From positions 558,001 to 622,000 of the forward strand of contig JAIWNF010000030.1 in NCBI GenBank assembly GCA_025093555.1: a DNA stretch of 64,000 nucleotides, in the 5' to 3' direction. A program made the position numbers and the translations under genes. Of the stretch, positions 49,246 to 62,345 are shown one piece after another. Under the pieces are notes generated by a model that was given only the letters and a program-made list of their open reading frames with translations, ran no database searches and was not told where the DNA came from. This stretch comes from Circinella umbellata. Taxonomy: Eukaryota; Mucoromycota; Mucoromycetes; Mucorales; Lichtheimiaceae. Positions within the stretch are counted from its first letter, which is position 1. Each line of letters opens with the position of its first letter.

Positions 49246-51179
49246 ACGTGCTCGATTTCATGCAAAACAGTTCTCTTGCTCCATTCAACCAAGCATTAAT
49301 ATATAGAGAATTCCTTTCAAATAAAGACTAGTTCATTATTAACAAGTACTTGAAAAAAATGTATTGATAAACATTAAAAGTACAAGTAGTAATAAAACAT
49401 ATCAGCTACTTGTGAGACTTGTAAGAATAAATACTTATATTACAATTTTTGCAAATGATTATATAAATGGGATACCTATATAAATAAGGATATTATTATT
49501 GAGTGTTACTAATATGTAACAAGATATATGGGAAGAGAAAATATACTAGAATTACTTTATAAATAACATCCATGTGGTAAAAAGTTGGTAAAAAATATTG
49601 AGAGAAATGGAGAAGTAGTAAAAACGAAAGAAAGAGATAAAAAAGGATTATATGCATACTTCTAGTCAATGATCCTCAACATGCATCCATATGCTTACTG
49701 TATAATAAAAGTTTCCCAGACAATTGTAATTGCTATCCAACTCATCCATTTCACTTTTTATTTATAAATAAACCAAAACTTACTTCACTACCTTTTATCC
49801 AAGACATCTAAGAACATTTTAATCAATAGCATCCCGTATATATTGTTTGCCCGTTTTGTATATAATCTCAAGATAACAGCTCATCAACAAGTAGCTTCGG
49901 TTGTCAACCAAGCCAGTATGATAATTACTCTACAAAGTATGGGAGTTGGTCGTTTGCCAGATCTGTGAGGAAATCAATAAAGTTCTAGTTAAGTAAGTAT
50001 GTAACAAAACTGTTAATAATATCATTGAGTAAAGACTATCTGAATGAAGAATCCAGCACAGAAGACTTTACCTCGAGTGACAGATATAAAACCTTTCACA
50101 GCTATGTAACTCGCTCAAGAATCATGCTATATAAACAAGGTCTCAAAAGTAGAAGATTTTTTTATAATGACTTGTCGAAAATGGTGTCCAGTAGTAATCC
50201 TGAAAGAAAAGAAGTTTAATCGTCGAAATTGTCGTCGTCATATGGTACGTAATAAAAGAAATAAAATATTATTGGATTTTGCTCTGATTCAATTGAGTAT
50301 ACATATGAGATGCTGTATTGCGGTTCGAGTTTGTTAGGGCAAGTTGAAAATTTGCTACGTAATTAAAGAAGTATTGGTCTAGCGGAGGTCCATGTCTGTT
50401 GAAGAGATCGACGACGAGCACTCTGGTGAAATTGGAAGTTGTGTAGTAGTTAAAACGTACAATAGTTAGATGAAAGAGTAGATATTTATCATAATGGTGC
50501 TTGATCATAAGTTTTATCATAAATATTAACAAATAGTTATAAAAAAAAAGAATTTTTTATTGCTGGTCTTCATGAGTTAAAAACTCCTCCTGTTCCTGTT
50601 AGATTGTTGAGAGTAGATGATGGAAGTATTGTTGTGTTGAGCGAAAGGATTGTTGATCAATAAAAAAAAACTGCATAAATTGTTTGCTGTGTAGATATAA
50701 CGGAAGAAAAAACTTTTTTTTTCAAAAGTGTGGGGGAGTCAAAGAAGTATGTGTAAACCATACACCTGCGCCTATATATTTTTCTTGAGGGGGTGTTGTA
50801 AAATTACTTCTTACCTTCCATTTTAAAAACAATCTCTTCTTTGATTACAATACCAGCTTCATTAACGCAGCTGATAGCCATTACAATTTGCTTGAACTCT
50901 TTAAATAATTTATCATTATGAAAGGAAGAAAAATCAAAGTATATTTTTTTTTCGCTTTTTTACACGTCAATCAACCTTTCTACCAAACTACATATAATAT
51001 TTGTTAATTGTTTTGAATAGTTCTGCCATTTAAGAGATAATATTAGGATACTTGCACAGTAGCTCCTTGACATTGCGAGTAACATATATACTATAATGGT
51101 AGGTCGTTTGTTTTTGTTTTGTATGCTGTATTATTATATAATAGATATATATTAATTTGAACATATTACAGAAGTCGAT
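49246..51179. other. AT-rich region with a small remnant open frame
   Basis: An open frame at 50025-50219 (plus; YLNEESSTEDFTSSDRY, then KQGLKSRRFFYNDLSKMVSS) has the polar composition of transposon-linked coding remnants. It cannot be assigned. The rest shows no gene. Confidence 0.35.
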
Positions 51180-52885
51180 TATAATATGGGAATGATTACG
51201 GGCGCGCCAAAAATTGATAGTCAGACGAGGGGCGTGACCCGTAATAAATATAAATTCACTTAAAATGACCTTTATTTGATATGTTAGACAAAATAATTGA
51301 TAGGGTTATAATAATAAAAATACTCACCAGTATTACAAACTGGTCAAACTTAGAATAAGAATTGAAAATATAAAATAAAGAAAAAGGGTAATGATATAAT
51401 GATTTATAGCTAAGCTAAATTTATAGAGAAATAGAATTGTTTGTGTGACAGCTTATTGTTGTTCTGGTTAAAAATAAAAATAGCAATAATATTAATATTA
51501 CACTTCAGGTGCGCCAATTCTGAGCTGGCACTTTAGTAACATGGCGCGCCCTTCGTCTGTTTTACTTTGCTTACTCTTGTTCAAGTTTGCTATATGAAAC
51601 ATATCTTATTTAAACTGAATTTTCTCTACTTTAGATAAAAGAATTATGAATAAAAATATGACAGTCCGGTTGAATCATCACCATTCTTCAGTTGAATACT
51701 TTTTGATAATAAAAATATCAAGCCATTTGAAAAACTATTAAAGATATACATATTAATTTCTTTTTAATCTATTATATCCAATGGGTCAAATCAAATTAAG
51801 AATTAATTCATATAAAGTAAAAAATCATATTCAATTTTTATTTTTACTTTCAAAGGTTTGAGTAATAACATATTGAAATATTTATGCAATGGAAATATTG
51901 TACAAATATTAATAATAGGTGTTGTACATATTAATATAAGCTTGCTATTATGGGATCCATGGACCAGCAGGATTCTTAACATAGGTTCATTACAAAAAGC
52001 AATAACATTTGAAGACTATGCCCCTATTTTTCATACAAAGTGTTCTTGTTCTTGACTCATTCAACAAGACTACACCAATATTTCATATGAGGATGCAATA
52101 GAATTCTTGTTTAAGAATCAAAATCTTGACTCAAGAGTTTACGATCAGCCACAAGACGAAAATTATACCTTTAAGAAAGATTTCTAGAAGCTATTGTTAT
52201 TCATATTTAATATGATTGATTTGATTATTTTTTATCGTTTTGTATTATTATGTATATTTATGTCATCTTTTTTTTTTCGTTATACTACGTATGACCCAAT
52301 TTCTTTCTTCTTCCCTATTTATATGGTACTCTCTCACTTGGTAATTTATATAATACAGATTATTCCTTTATCCTACGTAATAAATGTTGATACGTGATCT
52401 TTTTTTGAGCTGCTCCTATAGCCCACCCATTCTTCTATATTATAATTCATATGTCCTTTTCTTATAATTTCGTTTATTTATAGCACAAGCATTATATAGT
52501 ACGTACGTATTTTAGCTATATGCCTACAATTAGTACCATTTTTGATCTATGTCATACTGCTTCGCTCCTTTGCTATCGGCTTTTTTGTATAGGCACAGAA
52601 GTATACGTATTGCATTCTTTTATAACTTTTTGGTTCAGTAATTTTTGAGTATATTTTATGGCGTAGAAATAGAAAGAAACTCTATGTTCAATTGGCACAA
52701 TACGTTAAATATATTGTTAATAAGTATTGTTGAGATTGTGAATATTTTGAATAAGTGAAGAAAAAGGAGGGTAGATGAAGGGTAGACGAAGGGCGCGCCA
52801 TGTTACTAAGATGCCTGTTCAAAATTGGCGTGCCCCTCGTCTGACTGTAAAATTTTGGCGCGCCCGTAGTCATTCCCTATAATAT
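51180..52885. repeat. 8-bp target-site duplication TATAATAT around element copy 2
   Basis: TATAATAT stands at 51180-51187 and at 52878-52885, exactly outside GGGAATGA and TCATTCCC. The two repeats are perfect, implying a recent insertion. Confidence 0.85.
51188..52877. mobile_element. GGCGCGCC element, copy 2 (longer form)
   Basis: It begins GGGAATGATTACGGGCGCGC and ends GCGCCCGTAGTCATTCCC. The stretch 51511-52877 matches 37661-39025 of copy 1 almost base for base, with isolated differences such as CATCACCATT against CATCATCATT. It carries about 320 extra bases on the left (51188-51510). Those begin with a 58-base mini-foldback, with GGGAATGATTACGGGCGCGC answered by GGGGCGTGACCCGTAAT at 51230-51246. 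As in copy 1, there is no transposase. Confidence 0.85.
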
Positions 52886-53772
52886 TTGATACATGCTAGG
52901 AAACCAAATGAAGTTGAAATACTACAAGAAATACCACAATGGGGATAAATGGATGTTCATATGGATAGATGTCTGACGTGGTAGTAGATAAAGGATCATG
53001 AAAAGGATAAGTTTTTTTTAGCTATAGTTGGAAATATTACATGGTTTGGTGCAATAAAATCATATGTTATGTATAAACCAATCTTGGTCAACATGTGCTC
53101 TATTGTTTTCATTATCTTTATTGTTCCCGAATTCGGGATCTTCAGCATTTATGAACTGTTCATTGTCATTCAGCTCCCCATCAACAACTTAATCGTCGTC
53201 AACTACTACAAATGCTGTCTTCATTATCAAAAAAAAAACGAGACGACTTAAATAAATAACTTTTGTAGGCGGCTACTATAACTAAATATTAGCTGTCTTT
53301 TTCTTTTTGAAGCATTCTATACTGCTCTTTTTAATTATAGCCCCTTCCTTTATGGCTTCTATTACATATTTTAATACTCTATATGAAGGATAATAAAATC
53401 CGAGTTTTCTTTTAATTACCAAAGTTGCATAATTTTCAATGGTTTATGGTAATTACAAATTACTATATAAATAACAAATCATGTATTGTTTATATTAAAA
53501 TTCAAAAAATTGGGAAAAATCACTTTCCCTTTTAATTGAGTGTATACAAGATAAAAAAAAAGATGTAATAGATAATTATTTGTTTATAATAAAATGCAAA
53601 GAGTAGAAATAAATAAATAAATCCCCTCTTTTATTGAGAGTATACATGACCTTTATATCATAAAAATCATATGTAACAAATAATTATTTGTTTATACGTA
53701 ATAATATGCAAAGGATAAAAAAAATCGAGTGCATAAGCAGTTTTCATACTGTATAAAAAAAAGTCGGGGGAC
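52886..53772. other. AT-rich spacer, nothing recognised
   Basis: No gene, repeat or regulatory feature that I can support. The open frame at 53069-53251 is hydrophobic and probably a chance product of AT-rich sequence. Confidence 0.5.
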
Positions 53773-54106
53773 TACTGGTTTTTTCCAAATTATTTGCGCT
53801 GAACTAAATTAATTTTGCGCTATGAGAAAAGATTATTTTGCGTTGTCTGGGGAATAAATTTGCGTTAGTAATTTTGCGCACCGAATTTTTGCACCGAAGT
53901 ATCACCAGGGAATATATTAAACAATATTTTATTAAAAATGATCATAAATGAATAACATATGAGCTACCTTAGAAATAATAATTAAAATAAAGTTATAAGC
54001 ACCAAGGAAGTAAATATTTTGAAGCAAAAACAGGAACGCAAATTTATTCCCCAGACAACGCAAAATAATCTTTAGTTCAGCGCAAATAATTTGGAAAAAA
54101 CCTGTA
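53773..54106. mobile_element. TA-flanked MITE with TTTTTTCCAAATTATTTGCG arms
   Basis: The left arm TACTGGTTTTTTCCAAATTA... is mirrored by ...GGAAAAAACCTGTA at the right end. The arm continues through GCGCTGAACTAAA, GATTATTTTGCGTTGTCTGG and GGAATAAATTTGCGTT. The left arm has about 20 extra bases relative to the right. The element is about 334 bp, non-coding, with TA at both ends, typical of pogo/mariner-derived miniatures. Confidence 0.7.
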
Positions 54107-54493
54107 TCTGTAAGCGATTCAAATATGGAAATATTTTTTAATTTTTCATGTTTGTGAGCAGTTATGTATATAGAAATACAATGAGCTGATTATCCCTTTA
54201 TGTATCATGAAGTGGTTTTGACAAAAGTTCGGGTTCTTATTCTTAATCGATCCAAACACTCCCATAACCCTAGTTTTCTATATTTTAAAGATGTTTCAAT
54301 TTTGCCCTCTCACTTCTTTTTCTTTTCTCTTTACCCTCCTTTTTTTATTTCTATAGGAATAGTAAGTTATCTATATTTTATTATAACTGTCAGAATACGT
54401 TTATTCATTTGAATTATTCAATAATTAGACGATATAAACTCGATTTTATTTTGATCTATATCAATCACAAATATTTGTTTTCCTGGAGGCATT
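54107..54493. other. Upstream region of the nuclease-like gene
   Basis: No coding sequence is recognised. A C/T-rich stretch at 54300-54350 may be part of the promoter of the following gene. Confidence 0.4.
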
Positions 54494-56932
54494 ATGACCA
54501 ACAAAAGTGAATGCGAAAAATGTAAGATCAGCATAATAATTAGTTGCTATGTAACCACTAAATAATACTCGTTTTTAGGCTTTTCAAAGTATGCAAATCA
54601 AGAAAAAAATGTTATTTCTTTAAAAGAATTCTTCAAGTACGATTTCGACAGTGCTGCGCATCTTAGCAATGACATGGAAGATATAAAATCGAGCTGGCTA
54701 ATGGTTTTCGACAAATACATTAAGAATACCAATATACAAGTATGATAGTCTTTGTTTATATTCTTGAGAAATATTATTAGTGATTGTCGACCTAACTATA
54801 CACATAGAATTTCAGCAAAGCTCAACCAGACTGGTACGAGTTGTCGAAAAAGGTAAATGAATGATATTGCATGACAGGTTGTAAAAAGTATAGCTACTTT
54901 ATACTAACGTTTTGTCATTCAACTGAACTAAACTAGATTAAAAACAAAAAGAAAGAGAAGGTATAAACGTGCAAAATTGAAGGTCACTTCATATTTATTT
55001 TGTTGTTACTGATATTTTTCTCCTTTTTAGGCTGTCGTTGCAATGAAACGAAGTAGAGAGAACACAATTGCAATTGCAAGTAGCTCATCCTCTGGGATCG
55101 AGTTAACATCACCATCATCATCGAAGACCACTACTACTACCAAAAGAGTTAGTATATAACGTAAAAAAGCAACTCGGTCACTTTGTATTCTTAAAAAGAG
55201 ATCTTTAATCGTTTTATTCTTTTCAATAGCGAAAAAAAATCGTTAATTATCTTCAGAACAGCAAAGCTCCAATTGTTACTCTTAGCAGTGACACTGAAAA
55301 GGTAACAGGATGAATAATGATCCACTGGAACGTTTCATATACTCATGGTGTTGTTAATTTATTTGAACAATTATATGTAGTGGATCATACATGAGATAAA
55401 TATCACAAAACATCTTATAGAATACAGGGAAGCATCAATTGAAAAAGCTAGTAGCGGCACATTTGTATCGATCCATGAAGAATTGTAAGTGATAGTAACT
55501 AGATTCGATAGAACAAAATATGAGAGCTTCATATGATCAAATTCGGGAATGAATAAGCTAATCAATTTTGGTATCACCTATACTTAAATGTTTATTAGAT
55601 CTTTGAACTGCATATTTCTTATCGATGGCATTAACTGTGAATCAAATGCACGTTTGATATATGGTTTGGAGGAAGGCATTTGGAAGGAGATGATCGAAGA
55701 ATGTGATGCGCTATATGAGATCAAAGAACTATCAATAGACACCACCAGTTGCATCGACCAGTTCGCAAAGGTAACAATTATTTTCTGTTTTTTTAAACGT
55801 ACCATATAAATCTTTCCAGTGAAGATTTTACAAATAAGCATTACATCTATAGGCTGCAAGGAAAGAGTTTAAAAAATGCAAATCAGTTATTAAAGAGCTT
55901 CCCGATGATTTATTTGGATATAATGAACGAATTGAATGTTCATTACAAAATCTGTAAGTAGAATCAAATCTATATCAAACGCACTGGTGCAGTGTTCTTT
56001 TCTTTGGCTGATTCATTAATCGATTTTGTCATATAGTCTCGATACCCACTCACCTGATGCATCTGACAAAGCAACAAAAATGGAAAGTTCATTCACACTT
56101 GCTGCAGTCGATCCTGTTCTTCTCCCTTTTTTTTAAGGAAACTGAGATGATTACACAAAAAGGGTAAGTTATTTGTATATGTGTATATGTATTGCAGAAT
56201 ATTTTAAAGTTTACTGTAAACTAAGAATTTTACCTTATGTATAGCACTGATGGCCAAATTACGGGCTCAAAAACAAGAAGAGGAAAAGTAGGACGGTTCG
56301 CTGACTTGTCAATGATATTTCATTTTGCGGATATGCCCGATCAAACGTTGGTTATGGTTGAAATCAAACCGCCTGTTAAGGTTGCTGACGGTAAAAGGCC
56401 AGATTTCATCAAATTAGCGAATGAAATGAAAGACGCTATTGACAATTATATTAAAGAAGGTTTCGATGACGATGAAATTTTTGTTATTGGAATTTTAGTA
56501 GAAGGTATGTGATGTAGCATTAAGTCATAATTGTATGTGAGATGGAAATAATTTTCTGACTTGAGATAAACTAGGCTTCAAATGTACAGTGTTCGTTATG
56601 GATCTCTTATATCAAGCAACATATCGTTTGATTCCCCGTTGCATTTTTTATTTACCCCAATCTCGTCACAACTTCAATGTGCTCCCGCAAGCATATGAAG
56701 CAATGGTAGCAGTAAGAGTAAGTTGAAACAGAACTTGTATATGATTTTAATTATCCGATTTATTATCTTTTTTATTGACATTGATTTTCTATATGTATAG
56801 CAATGGATGGTATCAAATGCAAGAAAATGTTTTGCGTTTTACCGTCAAAAGCCACGTCAAGTGGTCCGAGAAAACTATATTGTCACGTCACTTGGTACTC
56901 CAAGCCAGGAAAAAGAATCGTCAAGTACTTAA
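54494..56932 (+). CDS. PD-(D/E)XK nuclease-like protein, one frameshift in a T8 run
   Basis: Thirteen exons join in frame: 54494-54521, 54579-54739, 54808-54852, 54937-54960, 55031-55147, 55257-55301, 55381-55484, 55599-55770, 55853-55953, 56037-56163, 56245-56504, 56575-56717, 56801-56932. The one exception is exon 10, where a run of eight T (56127-56134) gives an immediate TAA. One T fewer would leave everything downstream open, about 485 residues in all. The core around 56290-56380 reads GRFADLSMIFHFADMPDQTL followed by VMVEIKPP, that is D...ExK with strand-like hydrophobic spacing, the signature of restriction-endonuclease-fold enzymes. The N-terminal half is helical and Lys/Ser-rich (IVTLSSDTEK). 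The family is not recognised. It may be a transposon-linked or lineage-specific nuclease. The intact splicing suggests recent or only apparent inactivation. Confidence 0.65.
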
Positions 56933-59361
56933 AGCATAGCTTCATTACCCACTATAATTACAATTACTGATTCTAACCAACTGTAGTAAACCTATTGATA
57001 TTACCATTTCTTTTCTAAATAATATATCCTAAACCATAAATAGTGTACTGTTACCCCAGTTTTAAAGCAATCATATCATATCAATGTAAAATCATCAAAA
57101 AAAATTTCAACACATTCATGTTATAAATACATCACAGCAACTTAAAAAAAAAATATTAATTAAAGAATAATGCAATCGTCATTATCATTACTCCCTTGTT
57201 ACAGCCAGTCACCAGCAGTTTTTGTACTTCAGTAACCTATCTATGATATTCATAATACTCCTAGTATATGTAAAACTCATACAAACGAGGCACGCGTATA
57301 TAATGAAAACAATGCAAGGTATAGAGAATATTAGATCAATAATGCAAATGGATATACTGCTAGACTACTACATGCTTCAATAGGTATGAGCCGAGAAGGT
57401 ATGCTTAAGGATACCTATAAAGAGGTATCTAAGGAAAGAATGAATGTACACTCTAGTTTTACTCTAACGATCAAAGAATGAACAAAGGTTGTATCATACA
57501 CATTTTCTTCCGTGAGTTTTTGTTTTTTTATCTGCGGCCATTAATCTTTGCCTGAGAGCGACTACGAACTCGCTATTTTTGTGGATGAGAATCAAAATGT
57601 TGCCCAAGAGAAGACTGAAAATGTAGTTACCCACTTTCATATTGTAAATATAATACTAAATTTCTAATGCCTTTCTTCCTTATATCTTTCAAAGTAGCTA
57701 ATAATAATACAATACAATTTGTTTTTTGTTTTGAAAGAGTGGTGTGTCGAATTGCAAAAAGTTTCGAATAATCTGAAACCAAGAATAGGGTTCTTCATCT
57801 CATCCGCTATCCGCTCATTTGCGGATGCGGATGCGGATAGGTATGGTATCCGATCCGACTATCCGATCTATCTGCAAGTGTTCATGTCTTAAAATACACC
57901 ATTAAAGCAAGTAGTAATTTTAGTAATAATTTATAAATCTTGGAGAAAATAGTTGTTTCATTTGGGAGATCCATTAAAACTTTTGGATCTATATTCATTA
58001 TTTAACCTAATCCCGGAAATGGTGAATGCTAGTCGTTATACCGTTTTGTACTGCTTATATCACATAATATTCCGTTCATGCAACAACATTTGTTATAAAT
58101 AATAGAAATAAGCTGTTTTTATTTTTATTATCATCTTTCTCATTATTCCTTATAATTCAACTAATTCTAGCAACCATTTAGATATTATTTCCATCCTCTT
58201 ATCCTTATAGCAGTTGCCAAACAATCGTCTTCTGATATTTAAAGAAAAAAGAGATAAATTAACGCATTGCTAATAATATGACCAACCTTTTATCAATAAT
58301 CACAAAGAAAACCTAATAACAGAAGCATGGATATTATCAAAAATAATAACGTTAATAAGTATCGCTATTATCATCGTAAGTGATCAGTGAATAATGAATA
58401 CCATAAATATATCAATAGAATAATGTATATATTGCATATGTTGTGGTGAAGCCATATTGAAAATAATCCAAGGAGGCAATACATGTTGTATTCGCTATGT
58501 TCAAATAAGATGAAAGTTACATCGTTTCATTAATCAAATAGTGCAATGTCGTACGGTATAAACTAATACTGGGAGATATGTAGAGATGAATAGTATTTTA
58601 GTGATGAGCAAGAATAAAATAGATTTGTGAATGTCAAATGCATAATCGTATAGATAAGGAGGTGTTCGTCGTTATAATTGGTGTAAGATTGTAACAATGT
58701 GTCATAATAAAAAAAAGAAGAAAAGTGAATAATAATACCAAAAAAAAAAATTGGGCAGGGAAATAAGCTCAGCTTATTATTGGTGTAATATAATGTATAT
58801 AGTAAGTCAAAAAAAAGCGTGATAAAAATAAAAGTGTCGATAAGACAACTGATTCCTTTGATAACCCATATAAACATATTGCAAATAATTATTTCATATT
58901 ACTAACACCATTATCCAAAGAAAAAAAATACACATAAAAAATAACTATATAGTCAAAGTGCCCAAAAGGACCACCCGACCACATGATACTTTATTAATAC
59001 TATTGAATAAACAACTCCTCTTCCAAATACCTTCATCCGTATACATCAATACCAGTAATTCGTTTATTATCCCATATCCATAACAATTATTTGTTTTACA
59101 TTCGTTGACAAAATTAAGTCATAAGCTCTATATACTTAAAAATAAAAAAATTATAGTTATAAAACAGGATAGCAACTTAAAAGTATTATTGTATATGGTA
59201 AAAACTTGAATATCATTGATTGTGTCAGAGATAATAATATCTGCCAAGGGTAAGCAAGGTGTATTGGTAATAAAATTCAATAGCTTACAGTTCCTATGAA
59301 CATATGGTTATTCAGGTATAGAACAGGTTATTTGGTTATTTCTATCAACAAGTTGAGGATG
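56933..59361. other. Gene-free AT-rich region
   Basis: No coding region is seen. A short hairpin of CTATCCGC / GCGGATAG with repeated GCGGAT units lies at 57801-57840. The minus frame 58563-58877 is Phe/Tyr-rich and looks like a chance product of AT-rich DNA. Confidence 0.5.
57801..57840. repeat. GCGGAT-repeat hairpin
   Basis: CATCCGCTATCCGC is followed after a short loop by GCGGATGCGGATGCGGATAG, giving a stem of at least eight pairs. It is GC-rich compared with its surroundings. Confidence 0.5.
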
Positions 59362-59723
59362 AATGGCCAAGTACTTGCCGGAATCGGAACAGCAGTGGTT
59401 GTATAGTTTAATTGATACTGACGATGGCGACTATGAGACAAAGAACATTGAGGAAGATGCAATGGCGGCGTACCTTGAGCAAAGACAAAGGCCAACAGTG
59501 GGCTAGTTATAGTTTTGAAAAGATCGTGAGGAAGCTGCTAATGGTATTGAAGATGGTAAACTGCACTGTTATATGTAACTTAACAAAGCAGATTGGAGTT
59601 GAATGCTTTGAAGGAATCTGTCCTAATTGATTCATAAACATGATTAAAAGCACACTATCGTGGCGAATTTAACAATGTTTTCAAAGAAGAGCTGAAATGG
59701 GAAGAAAAAGAAGAGAGAAGGTA
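59362..59723 (+). pseudogene. Decayed coding fragment, family unknown
   Basis: The plus strand reads MAKYLPESEQQWLYSLIDTD and EEDAMAAYLEQRQRPTVG, then stops. Further blocks appear in shifted frames: SYSFEKIV, then KAHYRGEFNNVF and KEELKWEEKEERRY near 59655-59720. Coding-like composition interrupted by several stops points to a pseudogene, probably of transposon cargo. I do not recognise the family. Confidence 0.35.
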
Positions 59724-62345
59724 CTGCATATATATGTGTGTGTGTGTATATATGTCGGGTAAACTATTTGTGAGAATAATTTTTCAATTATATGCGAATC
59801 AACTCAGTAAATAATAATCATGCAGCAAAAAAAAAAAAGAAAAAATTCCGATCAGTCATCTTTTCCCACCTTATTCTTTACTTTTTTGATAAAAAAAATA
59901 CACAAAGCCTTTATTTCAATCTAACAGAGGTAAAAACTATAATAATAACTGAATTAGATTGTCTTTTTTTTTCATGATATATTTACTTGTGAAAGAGGGA
60001 GAAAAAAAAAGGGAAGAACCGAACTGAGAGGTAAGTGGTATAAGGTTGGAGAAAACAAAACGACAATTGGACTGAAGTGATGTTATGGCTAGTATATTAT
60101 TATAATTATCATCAATAAATTATTGGATCTATACACATAAATTCTTTTGGATAATTGAATCCATATTTTTCGATATTTTAGTGGAGGTTGTTATAGATAC
60201 CAGGATTGTTTCGATCCTTCGTAATCATGTTAATATAAAAGTCATTGACCAGTATATTATATATATATTCCATCCAATAATATACTCAATCCCTTCTGAA
60301 CAAATACTTCGTAATATATATTCTCCCGTTTATATTATAAGTAGTACAATACATTTGAGACTGTCCAGTTTATCTCAAGAAAATACTCGCGTATATTAAA
60401 GTATTATATATTGTTGTGGTAATATTCATTTTTATCCGACAGAATATAGGGTTCTGCTTATGTGGATTTAGCATTATTATCTCATCCGAAAGTTTAGATG
60501 CTGATGGATATATTTTCATCCAACCCGACTATCCAATGATCCAATAAATTCAAAGTTGTAATATGCATTTTTTTTTCAACGAGGCTACTTATAAAACATA
60601 AAAATATTACATAAAAAAAGTATGCCGCGTTCATAATGTATTTACAGGCAGCAAGTCAATAAAGGTGCTTAATATTATTCTATTCGACTCAAAGATTCAT
60701 CAAACTTTCTAGATCTATACTTTTCAAATGATCTAATCCCAAAGATGCCGAAATGTTATTACTCGTTTCAGTTCATTATATCTTTTATACCATATTATTC
60801 CTAGCATTATTTATGCTACAACATTTCCTATATTGTTTCATAGCAATAATGATATTTTGACCGTTCCCGTAATAAATAATAGCAAATACCATTGTTCGAA
60901 AAAAAACCAATCCATATAATAATTTATTACTATTACCGTAATGATATGTATAACATAGTTAGCAGCCCCAATAACCTCTCTATTCCATACTATCCAAATA
61001 TCCATTATCCAAATCCAAGTATACGAAGCGTAATATCAATCCATATCCAGAACACGTTTTCCAATCAATATTGTTTTCAGTGTTTTTGGCACAAGTTATA
61101 TAATCTACCGGTAGAAAAATAAAATAAGATACCAATATCAACAGCAAACAAAAACATCGTAGTGATATAACTTGGAAGAAGAAGTGCGTGTGTGTGTATT
61201 AGAGTATTGTTTAATCTTGTGTGCATTATTCATTCTCATCCGACAGAGCACAACGTTCTGCTAATCAATGATCGTAAAAAAGAATATGTGAAGCTCATAT
61301 GAATGTGTTTATACAAACCTAGTGCTTTTCGCGGATCATATACAGATACAGATACAGATGAGGGTGGTTGGATGATAATATGTGTATCAGTAATTTTTTT
61401 TTGGCAGAAATACAGTTGAAGTAGGAAGAGTCAATGTATTCTAATGAATCAAACAAAATAAAAATAACCAATAATAACTTTTCGTTTAGCAATTAAAAAA
61501 CGCTATTTTATAATGTAAAAATTCTCATAGTAGTTGATTTGTCCTTTTGTATAAAGGTATAATATAGAGATTTGTTCAGAATAAATATTATACTTAAGCC
61601 AATTGAAAAAGAGAAAAAAGAAGTAACGTGTTTCAATGAACAATTGCAATTGAAGAAAAGATGAACGGGAATTTTATTATAAATATAAGAACACAATGGG
61701 TAATGTATCAACCAATTGAGACCGATTTACGAATAGAGAGTTATCTACTATTAAAAATACAATGGTCCTTAGATCAAATTTAAGATAACGCTCCAAATTA
61801 GGAATTACCGATTAGGAAATCGATTAATTTTTCTTTTTTTTTGACTTTGAAGTTTTTTTTTTTAACGCATGGTCATTCTATTACCATTATTGTATATACC
61901 ATTGTTATAAGCGCTTCATCCTTCAAAAGCAGTTTCATATCAATTGTAGTTCAAATACTTTTTCATTTTTGGTTTAACAGTGATTAATTATATAAACACG
62001 TAATCATACGTAATCATCATTATGCAGACTACTATATTTGCCTATATTACGTAGTAATGCCTTATATATCATATAAGATGTAATTACACGTAATCATCAT
62101 TGCCGATGATGTTATAATTTTGATACATAGATGTAGATATAGATGTATATATTGAAAAGGCCCTATTTGTTAATAAAAAATTTTAAAAAGAAAAATATAA
62201 ATATAAAGAGTAGCTATCATCTGAAATAAACTTCACTTTACTTGATATTTATTTTTGCACCATATTGATTTATTAATTAATAACATTATATTATATTTTT
62301 CTTGAATTTACACACTGAATATTTTCTTTATATTTTTGAGATATC
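59724..62345. other. Gene-free AT-rich region upstream of the Helitron gene
   Basis: No gene recognised. CGTAATCA motifs recur at 62000-62100. A related stretch, TTATTCAT..T.ATCCGACAG...TTCTGCT, occurs at about 60422-60460 and again at about 61223-61262, suggesting an old duplicated repeat. The 5' end of the Helitron should lie somewhere before 62346 but I cannot place it. Confidence 0.45.
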
